Below are positions 12,079-25,512 of a stretch of DNA of 64,000 nucleotides, in pieces. Position 1 is the first letter of the stretch; every line of letters starts with the position of its first letter. This DNA is from Ptiloglossa arizonensis (lineage: Eukaryota; Arthropoda; Insecta; Hymenoptera; Colletidae): contig NW_027478861.1 of NCBI RefSeq assembly GCF_051014685.1, forward strand, positions 62,001-126,000. The letters are read 5' to 3'. The notes below the pieces were generated by a model, which saw nothing but the letters and a program-made list of their open reading frames with translations, ran no database searches and was not told the DNA's origin. The position numbers and the translations under genes were made by a program.

Positions 12079-15000
12079 TTCAAACTCCCATATCTCGCGA
12101 ACGGATTGACCTAACCCAAAAATTCCTATTGCATCTGAAAGTAGAAACTCGCCCGATTACAACGGTATGTGTATTTTTTCCCTAGGCCATTCTGGTTAAG
12201 CGTTTGGAGCAGCAGAATTGTGAAAAATTTTTTGCCTTCTCTACCATTTCTTGGCTTCAAACTCCCATATCTCGCGAACGGATTGACCTAACCCAAAAAT
12301 TCCTGTTGCATCTGAGAGTAGAAACTCGCCCGATTACAACGGTATGTGTATTTTTTCCCTAGGCAATTCTGGTTAAGCGTTTGGAGCATCAGAATTGCGA
12401 AAAATTTTTTGCCTTCTCAACCTTTTCTTGGCTTCAAAGTCCCATATCTCGCGAACGGATTGACCTAACCCAAAAATTCCTATGGCATCTGAGAGTAGAT
12501 ACTCGCCCGATTACAACGGTATGTGTATTTTTTCCCTAGGCCATTCTGGTTAAGTGTTTGGAGCAGCAGAATTGCGAAAAATTTTTTGCCTTCTCTACCA
12601 TTTCTTGGTTTCAAACTCCCATATCTCGCGAACGGATTGACCTAACCCAAAAATTCCTATTGCATCTGAAAGGAGAATCTCGCTCGATTACAACGGTATG
12701 TGTATTTTTTCCCTAGGCCATTCTGGTTAAGCGTTTGGAGCAGCAGAAGTGCGAAAAATTGTTTGCCTTCTCAACCATTTCTTGTATTCAAACTCCCATA
12801 TCTCGCGAACGGATTGACCTAACCCAAAAATTCCTATTGCATCTGAAAGGAGAATCTCGCTCGATTACAACGGTATGTGTATTTTTTCCCTAGGCCATTC
12901 TGGTTAAGTGTTTGGAGCAGCAGAATTGCGAAAAATTTTTTGCCTTCTCTACCATTTCTTGGTTTCAAACTCCCATATCTCGCGAACGGATTGACCTAAC
13001 CCAAAAATTCCTATTGCATCTGAAAGGAGAATCTCGCTCGATTACAACGGTATGTGTATTTTTTCCCTAGGCCATTCTGGTTAAGCGTTTGGAGCAGCAG
13101 AAGTGCGAAAAATTGTTTGCCTTCTCAACCATTTCTTGTATTCAAACTCCCATATCTCGCGAACGGATTGACCAAACCCAAAAATTCCTATTGCATCTGA
13201 AAGTAGAAACCCGCCCGATTACAAGGGTATGTGTATTTTTGCCCTAGGCCGTTCTGGTTAAGCGTTTGGAGCAGCAGAATTGCGAAAAATTTTTTGCCTT
13301 CTCAACCATTTCTTGTATTCAAACTCCCATATCTCGCGAACGGATTGACCTAACCCAAAAATTCCTGTTGCATCTGAAAGTAGAAACTCACCCGATTACA
13401 ACGGTATGTGTATTTTTTCCCCAGCCCATTCTGGTTAAGCGTTTGGAGCAGCAGAATTGCGAAAAATTTTTTGGCTTCTCAACCATTTCTTGGCTTCAAA
13501 CTCCCATATCTCGCGAACGGATTGACCTAACCCAAAAATTCCTATTGCATCTGAAAGTAGAAACTCACCCGATTACAACGGTATGTGTATTTTTTCCCTA
13601 GCCCATTCTGGTTAAGCGTTGGAGCAGCAGAATTGTGAAAAATTTTTTGCCTTCTCTACCATTTCTTGGCTTCAAACTCCCATATCTCGCGAACGGATTG
13701 ACCTAACCCAAAAATTCCTATTGCATCTGAAAGTAGAAACTCGCCCGGTTACAACGGTATGTGTATTTTTTCACTAGGCCATTCTGGTTAAGCGTTTGGA
13801 GCAGCAGAATTGCGAAAAATTGTTTGCCTTCTCAACCATTTCTTGTATTCAAACTCCCATATCTCGCGAACGGATTGACCTAACCCAAAAATTCCTGTTA
13901 CATCTTAAAGTAGAAACTCACCCGATTAAAACGGTATGTGTATTTTTTCCCCAGCCCATTCTGGTTAAGCGTTTGGAGCAGCAGAATTGCGAAAAATTTT
14001 TTGGCTTCTCAACCATTTCTTGGCTTCAAACTCCCATATCTCGCGAACGGATTGACCTAACCCAAAAATTCCTATTGCATCTGAAAGTAGAAACTCGCCC
14101 GATTACAACGGTATGTGTATTTTTTCCCTAGGCCATTCTGGTTAAGCGTTTGGAGCAGCAGAATTGCGAAAAATTTTTTGCCTTCTCAACCAGTGCTTGG
14201 CTTCAAACTCCCATATCTCGCGAACGGATTGACCTAACCCAAAAATTCCTATTGCATCTGAAAGTAGAAACTCACCTGATTACAACGGTATGTGTATTTT
14301 TTCCCTAGCCCATTCTGGTTAAGCGTTTGGAGCAGCAGAATTGTGAAAAATTTTTTGCCTTCTCTACCATTTCTTGGCTTCAAACTCCCATATCTCGCGA
14401 ACGGATTGACCTAACCCAAAAATTCCTATTGCATCTGAAAGTAGAAACTCACCCGATTACAACGGTATGTGTATTTTTTCCCTAGGCCATTCTGGTTAAG
14501 CGTTTGGAGCAGCCGAATTGCGAAAAATTTGTTGCCTTCTCTACCATTTCTTGGTTTCAAACTCCCATATCTCGCGAACGGATTGACCTAACCCAAAAAT
14601 TCCTATTGCATCTGAAAGGAGAATCTCGCTCGATTACAACGGTATGTGTATTTTTTCCCTAGGCCATTCTGGTTAAGCGTTTGGAGCAGCAGAAGTGCGA
14701 AAAATTGTTTGCCTTCTCAACCATTTCTTGTATTCAAACTCCCATATCTCGCGAACGGATTGACCTAACCCAAAAATTCCTATTGCATCTGAAAGTAGAA
14801 ACTCGCCCGATTACAACGGTTTGTGTATTTTTTCCCTAGGCCATTCTGGTTAAGCGTTTGGAGCAGCCGAATTGCGAAAAATTTTTTGCCTTCTCAAACA
14901 TTTCTTGGCTTCAAACTCCCATATCTCGCGAACGGATTGACCTAACCCAAAAATTCCTATTGCATCTGAAAGTAGAAACTCGCCCGATTACAGCGGTATG

Positions 15001-15936
15001 TGTATTTTCTCCCTAGGCCATTCTGGTTAAGCGTTTGGAGCAGCAGAATTGCGAAAAATTTTTTGCCTTCTCAAACATTTCTTGGCTTCAAACTCCCATA
15101 TCTCGCGAACGGATTGACCTAACCCAAAAATTCCTATTGCATCTGAAAGTAGAAACTCGCCCGATTACAGCGGTATGTGTATTTTTTCCCTAGGCCATTC
15201 TGGTTAAGCGTTTGGAGCAGCAGAATTGCGAAAAATTTTTTGCCTTCTCAACCAGTTCTTGGCTTCAAACTCCCATATCTCGCGAACGGATTGACCTAAC
15301 CCAAAAATTCCTATTGCATCTGAAAGTAGAAACTCGCCCGATTACAACGGTATGTGTATTTTTTCCCTAGGCCATTCTGGTTAAGCGTTTGGAGCAGCCG
15401 AATTGCGAAAAATTTTTTGCCTTCTCAAACATTTCTTGGCTTCAAACTCCCATATCTCGCGAACGGATTGACCTAACCCAAAAATTCCTATTGCATCTGA
15501 AAGTAGAAACTCGCCCGATTACAGCGGTATGTGTATTTTTTCCCTAGGCCATTCTGGTTAAGCGTTTGGAGCAGCAGAATTGCGAAAAATTTTTTGCCTT
15601 CTCAAACATTTCTTGGCTTCAAACTCCCATATCTCGCGAACGGATTGACCTAACGCAAAAATTCCTATTGCATCTGAAAGTTGAAACTCGCCCGATTACA
15701 GCGGTATGTGTATTTTTTCCCTAGGCCATTCTGGTTAAGCGTTTGGAGCAGCAGAATTGCGAAAAATTTTTTGCCTTCTCAACCAGTTCTTGGCTTCAAA
15801 CTCCCATATCTCGCGAACGGATTGACCTAACCCAAAAATTCCTATTGCATCTGAAAGTAGAAACTCGCCCGATTACAACGGTATGTGTATTTTTTCCCTA
15901 GGCCATTCTGGTTAAGCGTTTGGAGCAGCAGAATTG
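12079..15936 (+). repeat. 22-monomer HOR, second copy
   Basis: This is the tandem copy of 8186-12043, directly adjoining it, so the two form a simple tandem duplication of a 3893-bp unit. It carries the same one-base-deleted monomer (13599-13774), ACCCGCCCG near 13211, GGTTTGTG near 14819 and ATTTTCTCCC near 15007. Near-identity over almost 3.9 kb implies a recent event, or continuing homogenisation. Confidence 0.93.
13599..13774 (+). repeat. 176-bp monomer: T deletion (HOR copy)
   Basis: GCGTTGG at 13616-13622 is the copy of the deletion at 9726, carried by the 22-monomer HOR. Confidence 0.97.
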
Positions 15937-18900
15937 TGAAAAATTTTTTGCCTTCTCTACCATTTCTTGGCTTCAAACTCCCATATCTCGCGAACGGATT
16001 GACCTAACCCAAAAATTCCTATTGCATCTGAAAGTAGAAACTCGCTCGATTACAACGGTATGTGTATTTTTTCCCTAGGCCATTCTAGTTAAGTGTTTGG
16101 AGCAGCAGAATTGCGAAAAATTTTTTGCCTTCTCTACCATTTCTTGGCTTCAAACTCCCATATCTCGCGAACGGATTGACCTAACCCAAAAATTCCTATT
16201 GCATCTGAAAGTAGAAACTCGCTCGATTACAACGGTATGTGTATTTTTTCCCTAGGCCATTCTGGTTAAGCGTTTGGAGCAGCGGAATTGCGAAAAATTT
16301 TTTGCCTTCTCAACCATTTCTTGGCTTCAAACTCCCATATCTCGCGAACGGATTGACCTAACCCAAAAATTCCTATTGCATCTGAAAGTAGAAACTCGCC
16401 CGATTACAACGGTATGTGTATTTTTTCCCTAGGGCATTCTGGTTAAGCGTTTGGAGCAGCCGAATTGCGAAAAATTTTTTGCCTTCTCAAACATTTCTTG
16501 GCTTCAAACTCCCATATCTCGCGAACGGATTGACCTAACCCAAAAATTCCTATTGCATCTGAAAGTAGAAACTCGCCCGATTACAACGGTATGTGTATTT
16601 TTTCCCTAGGCCATTCTGGTTAAGCGTTTGGAGCAGCAGAATTGCGAAAAATTTTTTGCCTTCTCAACCAGTTCTTGGCTTCAAACTCCCATATCTCGCG
16701 AACGGATTGACCTAACCCAAAAATTCCTATTGCATCTGAAAGTAGAAACTCGCCCGATTACAACGGTATGTGTATTTTTTCCCTAGGCCATTCTGGTTAA
16801 GCGTTTGGAGCAGCAGAATTGTGAAAAATTTTTTGCCTTCTCTACCATTTCTTGGCTTCAAACTCCCATATCTCGCGAACGGATTGACCTAACCCAAAAA
16901 TTCCTGTTGCATCTGAGAGTAGAAACTCGCCCGATTACAACGGTATGTGTATTTTTTCCCTAGGCAATTCTGGTTAAGCGTTTGGAGCATCAGAATTGCG
17001 AAAAATTTTTTGCCTTCTCAACCTTTTCTTGGCTTCAAAGTCCCATATCTCGCGAACGGATTGACCTAACCCAAAAATTCCTATGGCATCTGAGAGTAGA
17101 TACTCGCCCGATTACAACGGTATGTGTATTTTTTCCCTAGGCCATTCTGGTTAAGTGTTTGGAGCAGCAGAATTGTGAAAAATTTTTTGCCTTCTCTACC
17201 ATTTCTTGGTTTCAAACTCCCATATCTCGCGAACGGATTGACCTAACCCAAAAATTCCTATTGCATCTGAAAGGAGAATCTCGCTCGATTACAACGGTAT
17301 GTGTATTTTTTCCCTAGGCCATTCTGGTTAAGCGTTTGGAGCAGCAGAAGTGCGAAAAATTGTTTGCCTTCTCAACCATTTCTTGTATTCAAACTCCCAT
17401 ATCTCGCGAACGGATTGACCAAATCCAAAAATTCCTATTGCATCTGAAAGTAGAAACTCGCCCGATTACAAGGGTATGTGTATTTTTGCCCTAGGCCGTT
17501 CTGGTTAAGCGTTTGGAGCAGCAGAATTGCGAAAAATTTTTTGCCTTCTCAACCATTTCTTGTATTCAAACTCCCATATCTCGCGAACGGATTGACCTAA
17601 CCCAAAAATTCCTGTTGCATCTGAAAGTAGAAACTCACCCGATTACAACGGTATGTGTATTTTTTCCCCAGCCCATTCTGGTTAAGCGTTTGGAGCAGCA
17701 GAATTGCGAAAAATTTTTTGGCTTCTCAACCATTTCTTGGCTTCAAACTCCCATATCTCGCGAACGGATTGACCTAACCCAAAAATTCCTATTGCATCTG
17801 AAAGTAGAAACTCACCCGATTACAACGGTATGTGTATTTTTTCCCTAGCCCATTCTGGTTAAGCGTTTGGAGCAGCAGAATTGTGAAAAATTTTTTGCCT
17901 TCTCTACCATTTCTTGGCTTCAAACTCCCATATCTCGCGAACGGATTGACCTAACCCAAAAATTCCTATTGCATCTGAAAGTAGAAACTCGCCCGATTAC
18001 AACGGTATGTGTATTTTTTCACTAGGCCATTCTGGTTAAGCGTTTGGAGCAGCAGAATTGCGAAAAATTGTTTGCCTTCTCAACCATTTCTTGTATTCAA
18101 ACTCCCATATCTCGCGAACGGATTGACCTAACCCAAAAATTCCTGTTGCATCTTAAAGTAGAAACTCACCCGATTAAAACGGTATGTGTATTTTTTCCCC
18201 AGCCCATTCTGGTTAAGCGTTTGGAGCAGCAGAATTGCGAAAAATTTTTTGCCTTCTCAACCAGTTCTTGGCTTCAAACTCCCATATCTCGCGAACGGAT
18301 TGACCTAACCCAAAAATTCCTATTGCATCTGAAAGTAGAAACTCACCCGATTACAACGGTATGTGTATTTTTTCCCTAGCCCATTCTGGTTAAGCGTTTG
18401 GAGCAGCAGAATTGTGAAAAATTTTTTGCCTTCTCTACCATTTCTTGGCTTCAAACTCCCATATCTCGCGAACGGATTGACCTAACCCAAAAATTCCTAT
18501 TGCATCTGAAAGTAGAAACTCACCCGATTACAACGGTATGTGTATTTTTTCCCTAGCCCATTCTGGTTAAGCGTTTGGAGCAGCAGAATTGTGAAAAATT
18601 TTTTGCCTTCTCTACCATTTCTTGGCTTCAAACTCCCATATCTCGCGAACGGATTGACCTAACCCAAAAATTCCTATTGCATCTGAAAGTAGAAACTCGC
18701 CCGATTACAACGGTATGTGTATTTTTTCCCTAGGCAATTCTGGTTAAGCGTTTGGAGCATCAGAATTGCGAAAAATTTTTTGCCTTCTCAACCTTTTCTT
18801 GGCTTCAAAGTCCCATATCTCGCGAACGGATTGACCTAACCCAAAAATTCCTATGGCATCTGAGAGTAGATACTCGCCCGATTACAACGGTATGTGTATT

Positions 18901-19762
18901 TTTTCCCTAGGCCATTCTGGTTAAGTGTTTGGAGCAGCAGAATTGCGAAAAATTTTTTGCCTTCTCTACCATTTCTTGGTTTCAAACTCCCATATCTCGC
19001 GAACGGATTGACCTAACCCAAAAATTCCTATTGCATCTGAAAGGAGAATCTCGCTCGATTACAACGGTATGTGTATTTTTTCCCTAGGCCATTCTGGTTA
19101 AGCGTTTGGAGCAGCAGAAGTGCGAAAAATTGTTTGCCTTCTCAACCATTTCTTGTATTCAAACTCCCATATCTCGCGAACGTATTGACCAAACCCAAAA
19201 ATTCCAATTGCATCTGAAAGTCGAAACTCGCCCGGTTACAAGGGTATGTGTATTTTTGCCCTAGGCCGTTCTGGTTAAGCGTTTGGAGCAGCAGAATTGC
19301 GAAAAATTTTTTGCCATCTCAACCATTTCTTGTATTCAAACTCCCATATCTCGCGAACGGATTGACCTAACCCAAAAATTCCTGTTGCATCTGAAAGTAG
19401 AAACTCACCCGATTACAACGGTATGTGTATTTTTTCCCCAGCCCATTCTGGTTAAGCGTTTGGAGCAGCAGAATTGCGAAAAATTTTTTGGCTTCTCAAC
19501 CATTTCTTGGCTTCAAACTCCCATACCTCGCGAACGGATTGACCTAACCCAAAAATTCCTATTGCATCTGAAAGTAGAAACTCACCCGATTTCAACGGTA
19601 TGTGTATTTTTTCCCTAGCCCATTCTGGTTAAGCGTTTGGAGCAGCAGAATTGTGAAAAATTTTTTGCCTTCTCTACCATTTCTTGGCTTCAAACTCCCA
19701 TATCTCGCGAACGGATTGACCTAACCCAAAAATTCCTATTGCATCTGAAAGTAGAAACTCGC
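15903..19762 (+). repeat. 21-monomer HOR, first copy
   Basis: This segment matches 19620-23481 at 3717-bp spacing (21 monomers). Shared private markers include CATTCTAGTT (16081), AGCGGAATTG (16282), AGGGCATTC (16431), GACCAAATCC (17427), GAACGTATT with TTCCAATTG (19178-19210), CATACCTCGC (19523) and GATTTCAACGG (19588). Its left limit is G at 15902 against C at 19619. Its right limit is T at 19763 against C at 23482. It begins just inside the right end of the 22-monomer pair. Confidence 0.93.
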
Positions 19763-19969
19763 TCGATTACAACGGTATGTGTATTTTTTCCCTAGGCCAT
19801 TCTAGTTAAGTGTTTGGAGCAGCAGAATTGCGAAAAATTTTTTGCCTTCTCTACCATTTCTTGGCTTCAAACTCCCATATCTCGCGAACGGATTGACCTA
19901 ACCCAAAAATTCCTATTGCATCTGAAAGTAGAAACTCGCTCGATTACAACGGTATGTGTATTTTTTCCC

Positions 19970-20147
19970 TAGGCCATTCTGGTTAAGCGTTTGGAGCAGC
20001 GGAATTGCGAAAAATTTTTTGCCTTCTCAACCATTTCTTGGCTTCAAACTCCCATATCTCGCGAACGGATTGACCTAACCCAAAAAATTCCTATTGCATC
20101 TGAAAGTAGAAACTCGCCCGATTACAACGGTATGTGTATTTTTTCCC
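19970..20147 (+). repeat. 178-bp monomer: A insertion
   Basis: The run after CCC has six A at 20082-20087, not five. The partner monomer in the first 21-monomer copy (starting 16253) has five. Confidence 0.96.
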
Positions 20148-22271
20148 TAGGGCATTCTGGTTAAGCGTTTGGAGCAGCCGAATTGCGAAAAATTTTTTGC
20201 CTTCTCAAACATTTCTTGGCTTCAAACTCCCATATCTCGCGAACGGATTGACCTAACCCAAAAATTCCTATTGCATCTGAAAGTAGAAACTCGCCCGATT
20301 ACAACGGTATGTGTATTTTTTCCCTAGGCCATTCTGGTTAAGCGTTTGGAGCAGCAGAATTGCGAAAAATTTTTTGCCTTCTCAACCAGTTCTTGGCTTC
20401 AAACTCCCATATCTCGCGAACGGATTGACCTAACCCAAAAATTCCTATTGCATCTGAAAGTAGAAACTCGCCCGATTACAACGGTATGTGTATTTTTTCC
20501 CTAGGCCATTCTGGTTAAGCGTTTGGAGCAGCAGAATTGTGAAAAATTTTTTGCCTTCTCTACCATTTCTTGGCTTCAAACTCCCATATCTCGCGAACGG
20601 ATTGACCTAACCCAAAAATTCCTGTTGCATCTGAGAGTAGAAACTCGCCCGATTACAACGGTATGTGTATTTTTTCCCTAGGCAATTCTGGTTAAGCGTT
20701 TGGAGCATCAGAATTGCGAAAAATTTTTTGCCTTCTCAACCTTTTCTTGGCTTCAAAGTCCCATATCTCGCGAACGGATTGACCTAACCCAAAAATTCCT
20801 ATGGCATCTGAGAGTAGATACTCGCCCGATTACAACGGTATGTGTATTTTTTCCCTAGGCCATTCTGGTTAAGTGTTTGGAGCAGCAGAATTGTGAAAAA
20901 TTTTTTGCCTTCTCTACCATTTCTTGGTTTCAAACTCCCATATCTCGCGAACGGATTGACCTAACCCAAAAATTCCTATTGCATCTGAAAGGAGAATCTC
21001 GCTCGATTACAACGGTATGTGTATTTTTTCCCTAGGCCATTCTGGTTAAGCGTTTGGAGCAGCAGAAGTGCGAAAAATTGTTTGCCTTCTCAACCATTTC
21101 TTGTATTCAAACTCCCATATCTCGCGAACGGATTGACCAAATCCAAAAATTCCTATTGCATCTGAAAGTAGAAACTCGCCCGATTACAAGGGTATGTGTA
21201 TTTTTGCCCTAGGCCGTTCTGGTTAAGCGTTTGGAGCAGCAGAATTGCGAAAAATTTTTTGCCTTCTCAACCATTTCTTGTATTCAAACTCCCATATCTC
21301 GCGAACGGATTGACCTAACCCAAAAATTCCTGTTGCATCTGAAAGTAGAAACTCACCCGATTACAACGGTATGTGTATTTTTTCCCCAGCCCATTCTGGT
21401 TAAGCGTTTGGAGCAGCAGAATTGCGAAAAATTTTTTGGCTTCTCAACCATTTCTTGGCTTCAAACTCCCATATCTCGCGAACGGATTGACCTAACCCAA
21501 AAATTCCTATTACATCTGAAAGTAGAAACTCACCCGATTACAACGGTATGTGTATTTTTTCCCTAGCCCATTCTGGTTAAGCGTTTGGAGCAGCAGAATT
21601 GTGAAAAATTTTTTGCCTTCTCTACCATTTCTTGGCTTCAAACTCCCATATCTCGCGAACGGATTGACCTAACCCAAAAATTCCTATTGCATCTGAAAGT
21701 AGAAACTCGCCCGATTACAACGGTATGTGTATTTTTTCACTAGGCCATTCTGGTTAAGCGTTTGGAGCAGCAGAATTGCGAAAAATTGTTTGCCTTCTCA
21801 ACCATTTCTTGTATTCAAACTCCCATATCTCGCGAACGGATTGACCTAACCCAAAAATTCCTGTTGCATCTTAAAGTAGAAACTCACCCGATTAAAACGG
21901 TATGTGTATTTTTTCCCCAGCCCATTCTGGTTAAGCGTTTGGAGCAGCAGAATTGCGAAAAATTTTTTGCCTTCTCAACCAGTTCTTGGCTTCAAACTCC
22001 CATATCTCGCGAACGGATTGACCTAACCCAAAAATTCCTATTGCATCTGAAAGTAGAAACTCACCCGATTACAACGGTATGTGTATTTTTTCCCTAGCCC
22101 ATTCTGGTTAAGCGTTTGGAGCAGCAGAATTGTGAAAAATTTTTTGCCTTCTCTACCATTTCTTGGCTTCAAACTCCCATATCTCGCGAACGGATTGACC
22201 TAACCCAAAAATTCCTATTGCATCTGAAAGTAGAAACTCACCCGATTACAACGGTATGTGTATTTTTTCCC

Positions 22272-22449
22272 TAGCCCATTCTGGTTAAGCGTTTGGAGCA
22301 GCAGAATTGTGAAAAATTTTTTGCCTTCTCTACCATTTCTTGGCTTCAAACTCCCATATCTCGCGAACGGATTGACCTAACCCAAAAATTCCTATTGCAT
22401 CTGAAAGTAGAAACTCGCCCGATTACAACGGTATGTGTATTTTTTTCCC
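22272..22449 (+). repeat. 178-bp monomer: T insertion
   Basis: Seven T precede CCCTAG at 22440-22446, not six. The change is absent from the first 21-monomer copy. Confidence 0.96.
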
Positions 22450-24273
22450 TAGGCAATTCTGGTTAAGCGTTTGGAGCATCAGAATTGCGAAAAATTTTTT
22501 GCCTTCTCAACCTTTTCTTGGCTTCAAAGTCCCATATCTCGCGAACGGATTGACCTAACCCAAAAATTCCTATGGCATCTGAGAGTAGATACTCGCCCGA
22601 TTACAACGGTATGTGTATTTTTTCCCTAGGCCATTCTGGTTAAGTGTTTGGAGCAGCAGAATTGCGAAAAATTTTTTGCCTTCTCTACCATTTCTTGGTT
22701 TCAAACTCCCATATCTCGCGAACGGATTGACCTAACCCAAAAATTCCTATTGCATCTGAAAGGAGAATCTCGCTCGATTACAACGGTATGTGTATTTTTT
22801 CCCTAGGCCATTCTGGTTAAGCGTTTGGAGCAGCAGAAGTGCGAAAAATTGTTTGCCTTCTCAACCATTTCTTGTATTCAAACTCCCATATCTCGCGAAC
22901 GTATTGACCAAACCCAAAAATTCCAATTGCATCTGAAAGTCGAAACTCGCCCGGTTACAAGGGTATGTGTATTTTTGCCCTAGGCCGTTCTGGTTAAGCG
23001 TTTGGAGCAGCAGAATTGCGAAAAATTTTTTGCCATCTCAACCATTTCTTGTATTCAAACTCCCATATCTCGCGAACGGATTGACCTAACCCAAAAATTC
23101 CTGTTGCATCTGAAAGTAGAAACTCACCCGATTACAACGGTATGTGTATTTTTTCCCCAGCCCATTCTGGTTAAGCGTTTGGAGCAGCAGAATTGCGAAA
23201 AATTTTTTGGCTTCTCAACCATTTCTTGGCTTCAAACTCCCATACCTCGCGAACGGATTGACCTAACCCAAAAATTCCTATTGCATCTGAAAGTAGAAAC
23301 TCACCCGATTTCAACGGTATGTGTATTTTTTCCCTAGCCCATTCTGGTTAAGCGTTTGGAGCAGCAGAATTGTGAAAAATTTTTTGCCTTCTCTACCATT
23401 TCTTGGCTTCAAACTCCCATATCTCGCGAACGGATTGACCTAACCCAAAAATTCCTATTGCATCTGAAAGTAGAAACTCGCCCGATTACAACGGTATGTG
23501 TATTTTTTCACTAGGCCATTCTGGTTAAGCGTTTGGAGCAGCAGAATTGCGAAAAATTTTTTGGCTTCTCAACCATTTCTTGTATTCAAACTCCCATATC
23601 TCGCGAACGGATTGACCTAACCCAAAAATTCCTATTGCATCTGAAAGTAGAAACTCACCCGATTACAACGGTATGTGTATTTTTTCCCTAGCCCATTCTG
23701 GTTAAGCGTTTGGAGCAGCAGAATTGTGAAAAATTTTTTGCCTTCTCTACCATTTCTTGGCTTCAAACTCCCATATCTCGCGAACGGATTGACCTAACCC
23801 AAAAATTCCTATTGCATCTGAAAGTAGAAACTCGCCCGATTACAACGGTATGTGTATTTTTTCACTAGGCCATTCTGGTTAAGCGTTTGGAGCAGCAGAA
23901 TTGCGAAAAATTTTTTGCCTTCTCAACCAGTTCTTGGCTTCAAACTCCCATATCTCGCGAACGGATTGACCTAACCCAAAAATTCCTGTTGCATCTGAGA
24001 GTAGAAACTCGCCCGATTACAACGGTATGTGTATTTTTTCCCTAGGCAATTCTGGTTAAGCGTTTGGAGCATCAGAATTGCGAAAAATTTTTTGCCTTCT
24101 CAACCTTTTCTTGGCTTCAAAGTCCCATATCTCGCGAACGGATTGACCTAACCCAAAAATTCCTATGGCATCTGAGAGTAGATACTCGCCCGATTACAAC
24201 GGTATGTGTATTTTTTCCCTAGGCCATTCTGGTTAAGTGTTTGGAGCAGCAGAATTGCGAAAAATTTTTTGCC

Positions 24274-25105
24274 TTCTCTACCATTTCTTGGCTTCAAACT
24301 CCCATATCTCGCGAACGGATTGACCTAACCCAAAAATTCCTATTGCATCTGAAAGTAGAAACTCGCCCGACTACAACGGTATGTGTATTTTTTCCCTTGG
24401 CCATTCTCGTTAAGCGTTTGGAGCAGCAGAATTGTGAAAAATTTTTTGCCTTCTCTACCATTTCTTGGCTTCAAACTCCCATATCTCGCGAACGGATTGA
24501 CCTAACCCAAGAATTCCTATTGCATCTGAAAGTAGAAACTCGCCCGATTACAACGGTATGTGTATTTTTCCCCTAGGCCATTCTGGTTAAGCGTTTGGAG
24601 CAGCAGAATTGCGAAAAATTTTTTGCCTTCTCAACCATTTCTTGGCTTCAAACTCCCATATCTCGCGAACGGATAGACCTAACCCAAAAATTCCTATTGC
24701 ATCTGAGAGTAGAAACTCGCCCGATTACAACGGTATGTGTATTTTTTCCCTAGGACATTCTGGTTAAGCGTTTGGAGCAGCAGAATTGCGAAAAATTTTT
24801 TGCCTTCTCAACCATTTCTTGGCTTCAAAGTCCCATATCTCGCGAACGGATTGACCTAACCCAAAAATTCCTATTGCATCTGAAAGTAGAAACTCGCCCG
24901 ATTACAACGGTATGTGTATTTTTTCCCTAGACCATTCTGGTTAAGCGTTTTGAGCAGCAGAATTGTGAAAAATTTTTTGTATTCTCTACCATTTCTTGGC
25001 TTCAAACTCCCATATCTCGCGAACGGATTGACCTAACCCAAAAATTCCTATTGCATCTGAAAGTAGAAACTCGCCCGATTACAACGGTATGTGTATTTTT
25101 TCCCT
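24274..25105 (+). repeat. 7-monomer-spaced block, first copy
   Basis: This block matches 25513-26344 at 1239-bp spacing (7 monomers). Shared markers include CCCGACTACAACGG, CCCTTGGCCATTCTCG, CCCAAGAATTCC and GGATAGACC. One substitution was noticed: T at 24951 against G at 26190. The limits are C 24273 against A 25512 and A 25106 against T 26345. Confidence 0.9.
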
Positions 25106-25512
25106 AGGCCATTCTGGTTAAGCGTTTGGAGCAGCAGAATTGCGAAAAATTTTTTGCCTTCTCAACCATTTCTTGGCTTCAAACTCCCATATCTCGCGAA
25201 CGGATTGACCTAACCAAAAAATTCCTATTGCATCTGAGAGTAGAAACTCGCCCGATTACAACGGTATGTGTATTTTTTCCCTAGGACATTCTGGTTAATC
25301 GTTTGGAGCAGCAGAATTGCGAAAAATTTTTTGGCTTCTCAACCATTTCTTGGCTTCAAAGTCCCATATCTCGCGAACGGATTGACCTAACCCAAAAATT
25401 CCTATTGCATCTGAAAGTAGAAACTCGCCCGATTACAACGGTATGTGTATTTTTTCCCTAGACCATTCTGGTTAAGCGTTTGGAGCAGCAGAATTGTGAA
25501 AAATTTTTTGCA

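Larger units (their letters stand above)
19620..23481 (+). repeat. 21-monomer HOR, second copy
   Basis: This tandem copy of 15903-19762 is lengthened by two one-base insertions: an extra A in the A run at 20082-20087 and an extra T in the T run ending at 22446. The only substitution I noticed is A at 21512 against G at 17794. All the private markers of the first copy recur in order. The two insertions are absent from copy one, so they post-date the duplication or were lost from copy one. Confidence 0.92.
1..24219 (+). repeat. Satellite domain A: HOR-rich, highly homogenised
   Basis: This domain has 136 complete monomers. Recurrent markers are GCATCAG with ACCTTTTC and GGCATCTGAGAG; AAAGGAGAATCTCGCTCG; TTTTGCCCTAGGCCGTTC; CCCCAGCCC at the junction; TTTTTTGGCTTCTC; and TTGTATTC. 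The same marker combinations recur as ordered strings, so most of the domain is explained by repeated duplication of multi-monomer blocks. I noticed no CTTAGC or GTAACTG monomers here, although both are common further right. Mutations private to a single monomer are rare, which fits recent amplification. Two one-base deletions (9726, 13619) and two one-base insertions (20082-20087 A run, 22440 T run) are the only length changes. Confidence 0.9.

Noticed and set aside
8186..23481. HOR pairs as assembly artefacts
   Set aside because: Each pair has a few copy-specific changes (11898, 11995, 20082, 21512, 22440) and the two units differ in length. Real duplications are therefore more likely, although read support could not be examined.
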